64,000 nucleotides of DNA from Cinnamomum chago (Eukaryota; Streptophyta; Magnoliopsida; Laurales; Lauraceae), in contig CP142460.1 of assembly GCA_038049695.1 (NCBI GenBank), positions 25,129,001 to 25,193,000 of the forward strand. The letters are read 5' to 3'. Positions 11,880-22,389 of this stretch are shown here, piece after piece. A program made the position numbers and the translations under genes. The stretch's first letter is position 1. Every line of letters starts with the position of its first letter. The notes under the pieces are model-generated. The model saw only the letters and a list, made by a program, of their open reading frames with translations, ran no database searches and was not told the DNA's origin.

Positions 11880-13515
11880 ATCAAAGAAATTTCTAGTTTT
11901 TCTCTTTCTTTATAAAGATTACTTCAACACCAACGACATTCAAAACTTTCTAGTTTTTCTCTTTCTTTTGGTTTATATAGGATACAAGTGCCCATTATTA
12001 AGTAGTTTGCATACTGTTAGTTAAAGATGGGACTGCATGGCCTTGTATGGCAACATAATGATATTTAAATCTGGATTTCCTTAAGAATGATGGAATTCAT
12101 AATTCTTTTCTTTTCTTTATTAATTTATTTTAGATTCCAAATTAATTGTTCAGTGAGTGTAGAGACTGTTCCTTTTAGGGGATTTTTGGGCTAAACGTGA
12201 TATTTGAATAACTTTGCTTATAACATGAAGTAGTGGTATCAAGAATGGAAATCTTTCTTAGACCACTAATTAAGGAATGAAATTAGAAATTTAAGTGATC
12301 AGGCACACATCTTCCTTAGAAGGAATTTTGGGTAGGATCCCTCGTATTAAGTGGGTAGTGTGATATGTTGTAATCGACTCAATGAATTATGAATTGAAGT
12401 TTCCTTGAGGATTAGTCCACTTATTAATTACATAAAGGAATTAAATATGAAACAAAAATTATAATTTATTTTCATATGGCTAAGGCCACATAAACGGGTA
12501 CCAATTTCAAATCGAAGTGGGGCATTGATGAATCCCCGGCTTATGTGGAATTGGTCATATATTAAAATGAATAGCATTGCAATTTCCATAATTATTTATC
12601 AAACTACTTTAGTGAGTATAGATAAATTAATGAACTAGTCCCCTTATGTTAAATAAATGGTGAACTTGAATATTTTACCGTAAGCACTATACGAGATAAT
12701 TATACCATTACTGGATCATCAATGATGATCACTACTCTAAATAGTGACTTTGAATAGTGAACCTTGTGAATTGGAGTGATAAGGCTGGACAGGGATTGAA
12801 TAGATTAATGACTACTGAAGTATCCTCCTATGGGAGAATTTGATTGACTTGTGAAAATGACCTCCTTTCTTGAAGGTCTGAACCACTGAACCTCTCTTAT
12901 GAAGGAGTCTTACTGAATCCATAAGAAGGAGTCTTAATGAATCCATAAGAACCATAGATTGAGAACATTGAACTTAATCAATGCTATGACACGGTTATGA
13001 ACTTTATATTAGAAAAATTATAAGAGCATAAGAGACTCCATAAGACACCTTTTCTTATCTCCTGAGCTTATTCTTTTTATTGAAATTTTGATCTATGTTT
13101 CATTATTTCGAATTATCGATTTAGAAAGATTGCTCACCAGTTTACTGACAAGTGGTTCACCCCACTTCAGGTAAGGGCCATATGGGGGAGCGCTTAGCAA
13201 CGAGGAAGATCAGCCCTTGGATTTCAATCTGCGTGACCGATGAGAGCATCACAATCGTAGCCAGAAAAATAAATAAAAAATAGAAGTTTAGAGATGGATT
13301 TCTTGCTTCAATAATATTGAACTTGGTTTCTTTTATGATAATGATTTATTTGTTATTAGATTTGTTATCTTTTTATCATCTGTTTTAAATGACATTTTAA
13401 ATAAATTAGAGGTATTGCTCAATTCTTTGCACAAATTTGATTAATGTGGTGATCATGAAATACCTAAAGTAATGTTTCAGAATCTAAAGAGCTTCAGGTT
13501 TCGGGGCGTTACGCA
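11880..13515 (+). repeat. Possible LTR-type repeat ending GGGGCGTTACGCA
   Basis: The right end TTCGGGGCGTTACG resembles the terminal bases of gypsy-type LTRs. About 350 bp inside it is a block (13165-13260) with the same relative placement as the acidic-exon region of the B LTRs. The left end could not be found and no target duplication was identified. It lies in a WARS intron, with no coding content recognised. Confidence 0.3.
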
Positions 13516-14547
13516 CAGGACACTAGAAGGGCTGCCCAGGACAAATGGTTCCAAGTGACAATTGCATGGCAGAATATCAAATGCAGGGAGGTGAAATGAA
13601 AGTGAATTATAGTGGGCTGGGCTGATTCTAGAAAAAGCAAATAAAAGAAGTTGGGTGCAGATGGGCAATCTCCACGGATGCACAGTGGACATTACTGAGT
13701 GGGGATAAAAGGACCAACTGCAGGTCTTGGCAATACTAGGCTTCAGTTTAGGCGGAGTTTCAGGCAGACAAGGGTTCAAAGACATAGCTGCCAATCAAAG
13801 TCGTGGGTATTGCAGCAGATGGTGAGAAACTGCAGCTAGTTAATGATGCTAAAGTTACTGTTCACAAATCATTCCAGGTCAGAGCAAAGGTCAAGGTAAT
13901 GTTTGTGGTAAGGAACAACTTGTTTTGGTTGTAAATCCAGGGACAGGCAGCGCAAGGGAAGCACAGAAAGTGAACAAGGTAGATTGAACACCCCAGGCGT
14001 TCAAGTGCTGCTCTTTTCTTTTCTTTTTTCTCGGTTATAACTTCTAAATGGTGGAGACTGGAGATATTAACCATTCAATATGAGTAACTCAGTTAAAAAT
14101 CAGTAACTGTTGATGATAACTCCTCTAAAAAGAGAATGCCCCCACCCCACCCCTGGTCAACTGTCAGGTTGCGTAACAATTCTTCCGGTTTTTTTTTTCT
14201 TGGCGAGAAAGGTGGCCCCCATTTAAAAAAAAGGTGTGCACATTCATCATTGTTTGGCATTGTGCTCCTTGATGTCAGTGCATGTGTGTGTATGCACATA
14301 TAGACTTGATCCCATGACCATATAAGTTACAGGTTTGTTTATGTCTAAAACTGATTACGTGAGCAATGTTGCTAGTGGGATCAGACCAGGCAACAATATG
14401 GCATTAACGCAGCTTCATGCTGAAAAGATAAATTTCCATTGTAAAAAAGACAAAATATAGATATGTTACTGGTATCAAATATAAATAGCACATAATGTGT
14501 TTCATTTTTCCACAGCATGAATAAAATTATAGTAACTGAAGACTAAC
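13516..14547. other. WARS intron, no feature recognised
   Basis: The sequence has several short open frames without family resemblance or splice support. Nothing beyond likely old repeat material is seen. Confidence 0.4.
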
Positions 14548-14628
14548 CTTGTTACTTATGTCTTTAGCAGAATCTGTCACATAAATAGCAGAATTTGGAT
14601 CACTGGCAGACATTTTTCCTGTTTCTCC
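14548..14628 (-). CDS. WARS-like exon with KMSAS loop
   Basis: This 81-nt exon encodes GETGKMSASDPNSAIYVTDS followed by AKDISNK. KMSAS is the class I KMSKS-type loop that stabilises the aminoacyl-adenylate transition state, and it is intact. The donor is GTTAGT and the acceptor TTCTAG. Confidence 0.85.
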
Positions 14629-16614
14629 CTAGAATATCCAGATACAAGATAAAATAGAAGAACCTAGTTAGTTATATCAAAAGCCAAGTATATGGCAAAA
14701 TGACGCAATAAAAAAAAAAAGAGATCAACATTAAAAGTAATGAGCTCAAATGTAACATGTCTAAATAGCAAGAATAAAGAACAGAGATGCAAAATTGTTC
14801 AGCTCATAGTTAAGACTTAAGAGTCTACCATAAAAAATAAATATATAGAGCAGGGAAGGAATAGGGAGATCAAGTTAATATGATGGATTATGTGCTTCGC
14901 CCCACTTCCAACTAAATAAAGCATAAATGAAGAATTACAAATGCTGATGCTAGTAAAAAAAGGATCATGTGTGCCTGTTTCTTTGCCACCCAGATAGAAT
15001 ATAGTATTAAAGATAACTGATGCTGATTTTAGGAACTCAAGAATCTCATCAAATCACAAGTCTTTGGTCCTTCAAATTTTCTAGCCACATTTTACAAACA
15101 AAAGGTCAAAAAAAATAAAAATAAAATTATCATCCAGGTTTCCAATCATATTTACAAATTTTTTTTTTTTGGGGGAAGTTACATATTTACAAAAGTTGCA
15201 AGCTAAGAAACCACAAACCAAACTTCTGCATTTTTATTAATAAATAAAGCCTTAATTTTTCTAAAAAGAAATTACAAAATACCAAAAGCATCATTCAAGT
15301 TAATGGTTCCACCAACAAGAATCACGTGAAATACGAGCTACAATGTTATGATCATGTGATTTCCAATTTGATTTGCACAACTCTAATCACTATTTCTATG
15401 ATGCTTAAACTCCTCCATGTGTTGGTATTTTGTCATGTGCCACTCCCAATTCCGGGTAAAGGATAGTCACTTTAGATTGGAATCAGTTATATAAACTTTC
15501 AGATACTTCAATAAGAATTCTACAGCAGGAACTAAGTTTATATTATAAGGTGTTCTCCAAAGGTGGCATACTGCGACAAAACCAGACTGTAGTGGCAAGT
15601 GAGCATGGATTGGTACAGCATAACCTAAAAGCAACACAAATGCACCCTTTGCTACGAACAGTTCCCACACCTTCAAGAATGTGTTGGTAAAGAAGTTAGT
15701 AAAAAAGTAAAAACCAAGCTCTTGAAATTTGTGTACTCTAAAAGGGAAGAGCACTGTGTTGAAAGATATCATGAATAGGGAAAGGGTTTTAACCAACAAA
15801 TTTATTAAATAATAAAAAAATATAGATCCAATAAGGGCTTTACAGAGAACAACGTTACATGTTACAATGGCACTGCAGCACCATTCCAACATCATCTCGA
15901 TTCTCGAAAGATGAGACCTAGTAGTTCCAACTTCCAACCAAGTGATATAATACGTAATCCAAGAAACAGTGAGAGCTCAGGCCTTAACCGAAACATCATA
16001 TGTGGACATAAACTTATTACAAAATATACTTGCTTTTTATCTTTCCAACCAAATCAGCCACATTGCAAAATGGGGTAAAAGAAAAACCGCAACTCAAAAG
16101 GCTAGACCTCCTACCCAAGCCATGGCAATGGCTCCAACATTCTAAAAGAATTTTAACCACTCAAGGCAATGCCATTGCATTGCAAAAGGCTGTAAAAAAT
16201 AGTTCCATGCCAAATTTGCAGAGGAACAATGAATGAATAAACGTGAGGCCTCCCCACTCCTTGCAAGCAAAGACGAACGCACTCACTATATTATATTTGC
16301 TTGTGTGCCATCTATATGGCCTTAATCTTTCAGAGGACTGCAAAATACATGGAAGTGATTGTAGAAAAGTAAAAAAAAAATTACACAATGGCCATTGGCC
16401 ACCGATAAACTCTTGGCATTTGCACAAACGTGTCCTGCATGCATCCTGGAAAAAAAAATAGCACAATCTATGAACTACTCAATTTCCTTCATGGTTAGAC
16501 TAGCTAAAAAGTGTTTGAAGCCTACTGTTTTCTCCCCTTTTCTGTACTATCCAATGCTAATTTTCAATGAACAGTAAATACAAATGCATAACAAGAAAGA
16601 AATCAGTAATATAC
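14629..16614. other. WARS intron, AT-rich, no gene recognised
   Basis: The intron between the DPYFRM and KMSAS exons is AT-rich with poly-A and poly-T runs. The 156-codon minus frame at 15467-15937 has no motif that I recognise, and its hydrophobic content is expected from T-rich DNA. No terminal repeats were found. Confidence 0.4.
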
Positions 16615-16707
16615 TTGAAGAGCAGGGAAGAATGATGACTCGATCAATGCAGGCTTTTGATATCCTATTCTGGGAGCTACATCTCGTGTCATTCTGAAAT
16701 AAGGATC
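16615..16707 (-). CDS. WARS-like exon 7 ([16 protein letters not shown])
   Basis: This 93-nt exon after TCTTCAG encodes [20 protein letters not shown] followed by [11 protein letters not shown], a highly conserved block of the family. It has no frame damage, and the donor is GTATATT. It is called exon 7 because one expected exon upstream is missing. Confidence 0.85.
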
Positions 16708-16813
16708 CTGAAGAAAAGAATAATAGAAAAGTAGTCATACAAATTTAATCACTAGGCATAACCTCATAAGAACGCTGGAGTAATTAAGTAAATTAAATAA
16801 CATTATGTTAAAA

Positions 16814-17640
16814 TACTGGATGTCAACAAACCAAGCTAGCTTGCAAGCCAGCTAGGTTGGATCAATTGTCTACAGCTCAAGCGATGGTCATCTCAGCTCA
16901 AGCACTGCTTGTTAAGAGGATTGAGTAGACTCAAGTCAAGCTTGGCTTTTTAAGGAGCTCACTTTTGATTAGTTTGTGAGTATTTTAAGTATATATTAAT
17001 TTAGAATACAAATTTTTGGGGGAAGATAACATAATAGTATCAATTTAATTTTAAAGGATCAATTTAATCAGGTATCTTATTAAATATATTTAAAATATAA
17101 TAAATAAACTTCCATTAAAACTTTTTGAGAAATAACTCAATAGGGCAAAATAACATCAGAAATCATCATATCATCTCATCCTAACTAAATTCTTTACCTT
17201 ATTAACTACTGAAAATATAATCAAATGACCCTATTTTAATTTTTAACACTTAGTTCACTGTTGAACTTTAAGGCCCTTACATCTACATCTATTGAGATTC
17301 AACTAAAGTTTTTTTAGGCTTTTTCTTATCCATGCATGGACAGTCCTTTCTTGCAAATTTTTGGTAACCAAAAGTCCACCCCAAATAGTGGACTCTAATG
17401 GTGCTAGTGTTTTAATCAAGCTTGACTCAAACTTGATATGAATCATCAAAGCTTATACTAATTCTCAAGCCTCAATTAGTGTGGTTTGATTTGTAATCAA
17501 GTTGGAGCTCAAATCTAGCTCAACTTAATTCAACCCAAGCTAAAGCTAAGCTATGGTCAGCTTGGCTCAGATCGGCTTGAGCTAGAGGTGGCTTATTTAA
17601 TGTTCACACCAAGCTCGGGCCTGGGTCATTTACATCCCTA
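16814..17640. mobile_element. hAT-like remnant occupying the missing-exon intron
   Basis: The right end CTGGGTCATTTACATCCCTA matches the terminal type of the element at 4432-8201. The left end TACTGGATGTCAAC is a diverged counterpart. The interior repeats AGCTTGGCT/AGCTCAAGC words common in plant hAT-like elements. It fills most of the 1.2 kb between the WARS exons ending in FPPIQ and starting DPYFRM, where a further exon should lie. No target duplication could be confirmed. Confidence 0.5.
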
Positions 17641-17906
17641 TTCAAGACAAAGGAATCCTTTCCCAATGTCAAGATTTCTTTTTTACTCACACATACAAAT
17701 AATGAAAAAGGATAAGAAAACAAATAAAAAGGAAGGCACCTGGGCGATAGCACATGACATCAAGCAACGGAGATTATCATTGCTAGAGAATAGATGTGGA
17801 AATGAACTAGAGAAGGAAGGGACAGCCAGTAATCAAACAGCCAGAAGTATAGCAAGAGGCTTATAAAGCATTATAATGAACTGTCCATGGTAGTAAATGA
17901 TCAAAC

Positions 17907-17972
17907 CTGGATAGGTGGAAAACTGATCTTTCCAATATGATCCTCACCAGTAAAGCCAAAAATCCCCACTGC
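17907..17972 (-). CDS. WARS-like exon 5 (AVGIFGFTGEDHIGK)
   Basis: This 66-nt exon encodes AVGIFGFTGEDHIGKISFPP followed by IQ, matching the conserved GIFGF and the Pro-rich stretch before the tryptophan-binding segment. It ends at a GTTTGA donor. The next family segment (the part ending in a CAIDQ-like motif) should follow but is absent from the 1.2 kb downstream, which holds a hAT-like element instead. Confidence 0.8.
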
Positions 17973-18094
17973 CTGCATTGATTCACTCGAATAATTTCAT
18001 AGATGAAAGAGAACACATGATAGAATCAGATAAAGAGAGTTTCACCAAGGAAACTACCTTACTGAAAGAGCTCACAAAAAAAAAAGGAACATAC

Positions 18095-18146
18095 CTTATT
18101 GAAAGTGACACATTTTTCAACTCTCACAATGTTCTCATAAAAGGCA
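18095..18146 (-). CDS. WARS-like exon 4 (AFYENIVRVEKCVTFNK)
   Basis: This short 52-nt exon lies between the acceptor ACTTTGCAG and the donor GTATGT. It encodes AFYENIVRVEKCVTFNK, which matches the family segment following the FSDFxYxG motif. The phase joins correctly to exons 3 and 5. Confidence 0.8.
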
Positions 18147-18435
18147 CTGCAAAGTGAAAACAGAAATAAATCTCAGCTTACGGGTGGTGGCCACTCAAAC
18201 TATTATTTCACTTACCAACAATACCAAATGAAAGTTTTATTATAGTTGTCAATTTCATTTCGAAAACCGTTTTGGTTTAGCTCCAAATTGAAATGTTTCA
18301 CCGAATAAACATTTCGGAGTTTTGTTTCAGAGAAATGTAAAAAAATAAAATATGCATAAAAATATTATTAATAACCCAAGTGGTTTAGTCGTAAATCAAG
18401 TTTTCTCAATTGACTTATTTGAGGGTATAAGTTAA

Positions 18436-18832
18436 GTCGTCGCCGTCATCATCATCAAAGTCTCGTCCCAACTATGTTAGGATTGGCTACATGAATTATG
18501 TTTCTCCATTCTCTATCCTGAGCTAAATCATTAGATAGATTGCACTTCTCCAAATCTATCGTTATTACTTCCATCTATGTCATCTTCAGCCTAATCCTTC
18601 TCCTTGCTAGGCCATCAACTTGCATAGAAAAAAAAAAAAATTCCCCAACGTCGTCGTTGTTGGCCTGCATCAGACATGTCCAAACCATCTCAAACAAGCT
18701 TCTTTTTAATTTATCACCTATCAAGCTCCCGAAAAATCTCATTTCTGATTTCAACTTTCCTAGTTTTACAACACATCCATCTCAACATCTCATCTTTGCT
18801 ACACTCGTTGTGTGCATGTGTTGCTATTTGAC
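18436..18832 (-). mobile_element. RTE-type LINE 3' fragment with 12-bp duplication
   Basis: Identical 12-mers GGTATAAGTTAA flank it (18424-18435 and 18833-18844). The plus strand starts GTCGTCGCCGTCATCATCAT and continues with CTCGTCCCAACTATGTTAGG, the reverse complement of an RTE 3' tail. The remaining roughly 330 bp corresponds to the C-terminal tail region in decayed form. It is strongly 5'-truncated. Confidence 0.75.
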
Positions 18833-19224
18833 GGTATAAGTTAAAAAGAAAAAAGAAAAAAAAATTCAGGATACTCAAAGGCTCAGAGCCTCAGATTCAC
18901 AAGAATTTTGTAGGTGCCTAGTGGAGCCCACCTATTAAAATTTTAACCGCTCAAAAGAAATGTCTCCCTCATGTATAGGCCTTGGCCAATTTTACTCTAA
19001 TAGGAAATAGGCACACCGTTAGATTGATCAAACCTTATAACAAGTACCTAATCAAACTGACAGTTGTCCCATCTTTTATGAGAGAAAAATTGGCCAAGGC
19101 TAATAAATGAAATAGATATTTACTCTGACTAGTTTAGATTTTTAATTTGGTACCCCCATCGTGAAGCCCACAAATCTCATGCGAGTTAAAGGGACAGCAA
19201 TATGTAAAGGGGGAAAGGCCTTTT

Positions 19225-19272
19225 TGTGTGTGTGTGTGTGTGCGTGCGTGCGTGCATGTGCGTGTGCATGTG
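19225..19272. repeat. (TG)n/(TGCG)n microsatellite
   Basis: TG dinucleotides pass into TGCG repeats over about 48 bp, in an intron. Confidence 0.9.
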
Positions 19273-19561
19273 TGGGGTAGGGGTGTTCTAAACAAGGGTG
19301 ACATCTTAAAAAGGCATTTGCCCCTTCCCATTTCATTAAGACCAAAAGAACATTAGCTAAAGAAAGGAAAGGGAAAAGAGGGGTGAGGAAGAGCATGAGG
19401 AAGAAAATAAGGGAAGAGAAAGGAGAAGAAGAAGAATCAGCCCGAGCCACCATCCATCAGGTATGCACCCTCCTTATCTCCCTCCTTTCTTTCTTTCTTT
19501 CTTTTTTCCTATAACCAATGGTTTAGGCGGTTTAGGGTTTCTTGATTCCCTGCTCTGATTA

Positions 19562-19563
<2 letters not shown>

Positions 19564-19619
<56 letters not shown>
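19564..19619. repeat. (CT)n microsatellite
   Basis: About 28 perfect CT units. Confidence 0.95.
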
Positions 19620-19625
<6 letters not shown>

Positions 19626-20850
19626 GATTTTTTTTATTAATAAGATGATGAAATCCAGAACAAAATCTTTCTAGGAGGTTCCTCAGTTCAGTCAGTGGGC
19701 CAAACCGCCAAACCAAATTTGACAGCTATGAGTCTTACTATTGTGCACTAACAGACAGTTAAACAAACTTGAACAAAGCAACAGCCACCCCAAATGTTTA
19801 CATGACATGGCTGAGGCAAAGCTCAATTTGCTTCTTTCTGCTAACAATGGCAAATGAAAAACATTCAAAAATAAAACAAAAATTTCCCCTACATGTTCCA
19901 GATTTGCTCTGTTGGCATGCACATTTACCATAATCTATATAGGAGTTCAGTTCTGTTGAGTATTTCAACTGCATTGCAGATGAGTTTGCTGCAAATTTGG
20001 AATTTATTATGGTAATAATATTAGAACTTGGCCAATATTATGGTCTGGGTGGGATTTGAGAAAGGCTAGGGGTGGTTTAGACTTTAGAGTATGCTTAAAA
20101 GTTGCAAAACTTGGCTAACTCGAGGCTTTCAGGGGGTGTAATCAGATTCTTTTAAAAATGCATGCATGCATGTATGCAAAAGTGCACGCATGCACGCGTG
20201 CGCATACACACACCCCCTAAACCCTTTTGGGTGAGGTAGGGTGGGAAAGGGAGTTTGAGGCTTATGCACGCAGTTGCGAAATGAACTACAAGATTTTTAT
20301 CAAAGCTAAAAATTTCATGGTTAGAATCCTTGTGGATTGGAAGTCATAAGATATCCAAGGGGCTGATGTGCATTTCAATACAATCGATCCATTTGATCTC
20401 AGCCATTCTGCCCATCAAAAAACATCAACAAGGGCAACTTGCAGGAAAATGGGTTTCAAGGTGCATCAGGTGGAAAATGACACCACATTAAAACTATATT
20501 CATATGGTTGAACTTTAACATGGTATGAGCCTAGTCAGTACTAAGGTATTATGACAAGGTCAAAATGGGGGTCGATTGGATTATTTTAGACACCAAGATA
20601 TTATAGAACGGGAATGGATGAGACACTACAGAAGTGGATGGACCACATATGTACCAACCAAAAAACTAAGAAACAAGGCCATGATATATGCATATCAACT
20701 AAGTCCAATATCATGAGGAGGCCCTAATATGGGCCTTACTAAGTGGGATGTCTGGGGCTCTAATGATGAAGTTTTACAGGTTATGAATTTATGGACATGC
20801 TCTACTTGTATACAACTTAAAGCAAGTACATTACATATAAACACACTTAC

Positions 20851-21036
20851 CTACCAAGATAGCTGAAATCAAAGAAAATGAAGGTTCTTGTTATGTCAAA
20901 ACCACATGCAATGATGTCTTTCGCATTTTCGCGAGCTAGCCTTTTGCTCTCTTCCACAGTAAGCTTCTTCCACATGCACTTCTCATCATCAGTGAGTTGT
21001 ATTACAAGGGGAACCTTAAAAGCATCCTCTAAATAC
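20851..21036 (-). CDS. WARS-like exon 3
   Basis: The translation runs [19 protein letters not shown], then [20 protein letters not shown], then [19 protein letters not shown]. It matches the Rossmann-fold region of eukaryotic tryptophanyl-tRNA synthetases, including LTDDEK. Acceptor TTTGCAG and donor GTAAGTG are both good, and the 186-nt exon has no internal stop. The reading phase fits exon 2 once its missing base is accounted for. Confidence 0.85.
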
Positions 21037-21196
21037 CTGCAAATAATGGTAAAGCCAACAGTAATTTTTTTTTATTGATAGTGGAATGTCCTGAAGATCA
21101 AAAAAATGTATTTTGATTGAGTTCAAGGGGAGAGAATCGAATACAAGAACCTTACTTTTTTTTTAGTTTGGGGGTGTGGGGTTTAAAGAGACTTAC

Positions 21197-21315
21197 TTCG
21201 TGAACATGAAAGGAACGAGATGCCCCAAATGCAGTGCCTCAGACATGGCCCTCTCCCTGTATACAAGAAGAACTTCCCCCGCCTCTCATACGCATCTAAA
21301 ATCAAATTGAAGTCC
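21197..21315 (-). pseudogene. WARS-like exon 2, HLGH signature, 1-nt deletion
   Basis: The exon begins after CTTTAG with DFNLILDAYER and continues to FFLYTGRGP, then, one frame later, MSEALHLGHLVPFMFT, ending at the strong donor GTAAGT. The family reads GRGP-S-S-EALHLGHL without interruption, so one base is missing at about 21248-21253. The catalytic HxGH-type motif (HLGH) is intact but out of frame with the upstream part. The first 30 or so bases of this exon also occur in two extra tandem copies upstream. Confidence 0.8.
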
Positions 21316-21700
21316 CTAAAGAAACCAAAAGATCAAACAAGCAAACAAAAGAAAACCCAATTCAGATATGAACGAGTCCCTGAGGGAGATGAATGAATGG
21401 TTAGTTTGTAAACTTCTCCCCTCTCTCATACGCATCTAAAATCAAATTGAAGTCCCTAAAGAAACCAAAAGGTCAAACAAACAAACAAAACAAAACCCAA
21501 TTCAAATATGAACGAGTCCATGAGAGAGATGAATGAATGGATAGTTTGTAAACTTCTCCCCTCTCTCATACGCATCTAAAATCAAATTGAAGTCCCTAAA
21601 GAAACCAAGAGATCAATCAAACAAACAAACAAAAGAAAACCCAATTCAGATATGAACGAGTCCATGAGAGAGATGAATGAATGGTTAGTTTGTAACCCTA
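21281..21700. repeat. 140-bp tandem triplication spanning intron 1 and the start of exon 2
   Basis: The word CGCATCTAAAATC starts at 21291, 21431 and 21571, giving a 140-bp period with only a few differences between copies. Read on the minus strand each unit contains CTTTAG and the first codons of exon 2 (DFNLILDAYER). Only the copy at 21281-21315 continues into the rest of the exon. The two decoys read on as ERGEKF, closer to the family than the ERRGKF of the real exon. Confidence 0.85.
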
Positions 21701-21701
21701 C

Positions 21702-21937
21702 CGATGAGCAAAGAAGACGCCGCGGCGGAGGAAGACGTGGGCTGGGATGGAAGTGAGTCGCTCTACGCGTTGGACTAGGGATTGGTCGAGTCGCTGGCAG
21801 CCGAATCGATCGATGAGCTTGTCGTAGTCGATTTTCCTTCCTTCTGCAGATACCTGCCATGGATTAACAAGCAGATCGTCTTCTTCTGCTGCTGCTGGTG
21901 CTGATTTAGGACGGTTTGGGTTTGGAGGTTCTGGCAT
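21702..21937 (-). CDS. WARS-like exon 1 (start codon to FFAHR)
   Basis: The ATG at 21937 opens a 78-codon frame beginning MPEPPNPNRPKS, then the conserved NPWQVSAEGRKIDYDKLIDR and FLRRGVFFAH. The donor GTAGGG follows at 21701. The last two bases (CG) are completed by the first base of exon 2 to give the conserved Arg. The start is the first Met before the conserved block, and a short variable N-terminus is normal for plant cytosolic enzymes. A hAT-like repeat begins about 80 bp upstream of the ATG, so little native promoter remains. Confidence 0.85.
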
Positions 21938-22015
21938 TGCGGAGAAGATGATGAAAGGAGAGACGAATCAGGGAAGACTGGTAGCGTTCGAATCTGGGGA
22001 AAACTGAGATGGACT

Positions 22016-22389
22016 TAGATGTAAATGGGTACCCGATATTCACTGATCAGGCGAGGTTCCCTCCGTTTAAAATCGGGTCATCGTCGTTATTTAAGCCTGT
22101 TTAGTAAATGGGTCAGGTCTGGTCCAGCTCCACCTACGTTCGGACTTGTCGACTCGAGAGCCGATATATTTTCTCGATTTTTGAAAATCTCTCCAAAAAA
22201 ATTATATTGTTTTTCAATATCATTATCTACGTAAATCCGGATTCGGATTCAGACTCGTCTCATATATGATTCTGGTTCCGGTTCCGGAGCAAAAAAATTG
22301 GTTTTGAATCCGATTTCACCTTCTTTTTAACAATTATGCTTGCGGGTCCAACATGGACCTGGATTGGAACCGACCATTTTATAACCCTA
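22016..22389. mobile_element. hAT-like MITE just upstream of the WARS start
   Basis: The left end TAGATGTAAATGGGTACC and the right end GGAACCGACCATTTTATAAC-CCTA are inverted and belong to the same terminal type as 4432-8201. The interior has GGGTCAGGTCTGG and CCGGTTCCGG words. It starts about 80 bp upstream of the WARS-like ATG. No clear target duplication was seen. Confidence 0.55.

Larger units (their letters stand above)
18147..20850. other. WARS intron with repeats and microsatellites
   Basis: Besides the RTE fragment at 18436-18832 and the TG and CT microsatellites, nothing coding is seen. Positions 18240-18340 contain degenerate TTTCGG/CCGTTTTGG words resembling MULE-type ends, also seen near 45200 and 48400. 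A (CATG)n-like run lies at 20158-20205. Confidence 0.4.
1506..21937 (-). pseudogene. Cytosolic tryptophan-tRNA ligase locus, probably a decayed copy
   Basis: The enzyme family charges tRNA-Trp with tryptophan in the cytosol (class I synthetase). Translated exons on the minus strand follow the plant protein in order: N-terminal NPWQVSAEGRKIDYDKLIDR, the HLGH signature, LTDDEK, the KMSAS loop, and C-terminal VDAFMAVRPLP. Eleven exons with GT-AG borders are placed at 21702-21937, 21197-21315, 20851-21036, 18095-18146, 17907-17972, 16615-16707, 14548-14628, 9620-9692, 2579-2647, 2220-2330 and 1506-1556. Three lesions argue against function. One base is missing between GRGP and SEALHLGH in exon 2. 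The exon encoding the family's segment between the FPP(I/V)Q and DPYFRM motifs is absent from 16708-17906. One extra base sits at the end of exon 8, breaking the join to VDIPVKY. Introns are swollen by transposons. An assembly or read error could explain single bases but not the missing exon. Numbering here uses visible exons 1-5 and 7-12. Confidence 0.85.

Noticed and set aside
16861..16885. A remnant of the missing WARS exon (ATCAATTGTC resembles the CAIDQ codons reversed)
   Set aside because: Only about ten bases match and none of the neighbouring conserved codons are present.
21582..21860. A separate 92-residue minus-strand protein
   Set aside because: It is an off-frame reading of WARS exon 1 running into the tandem repeat.
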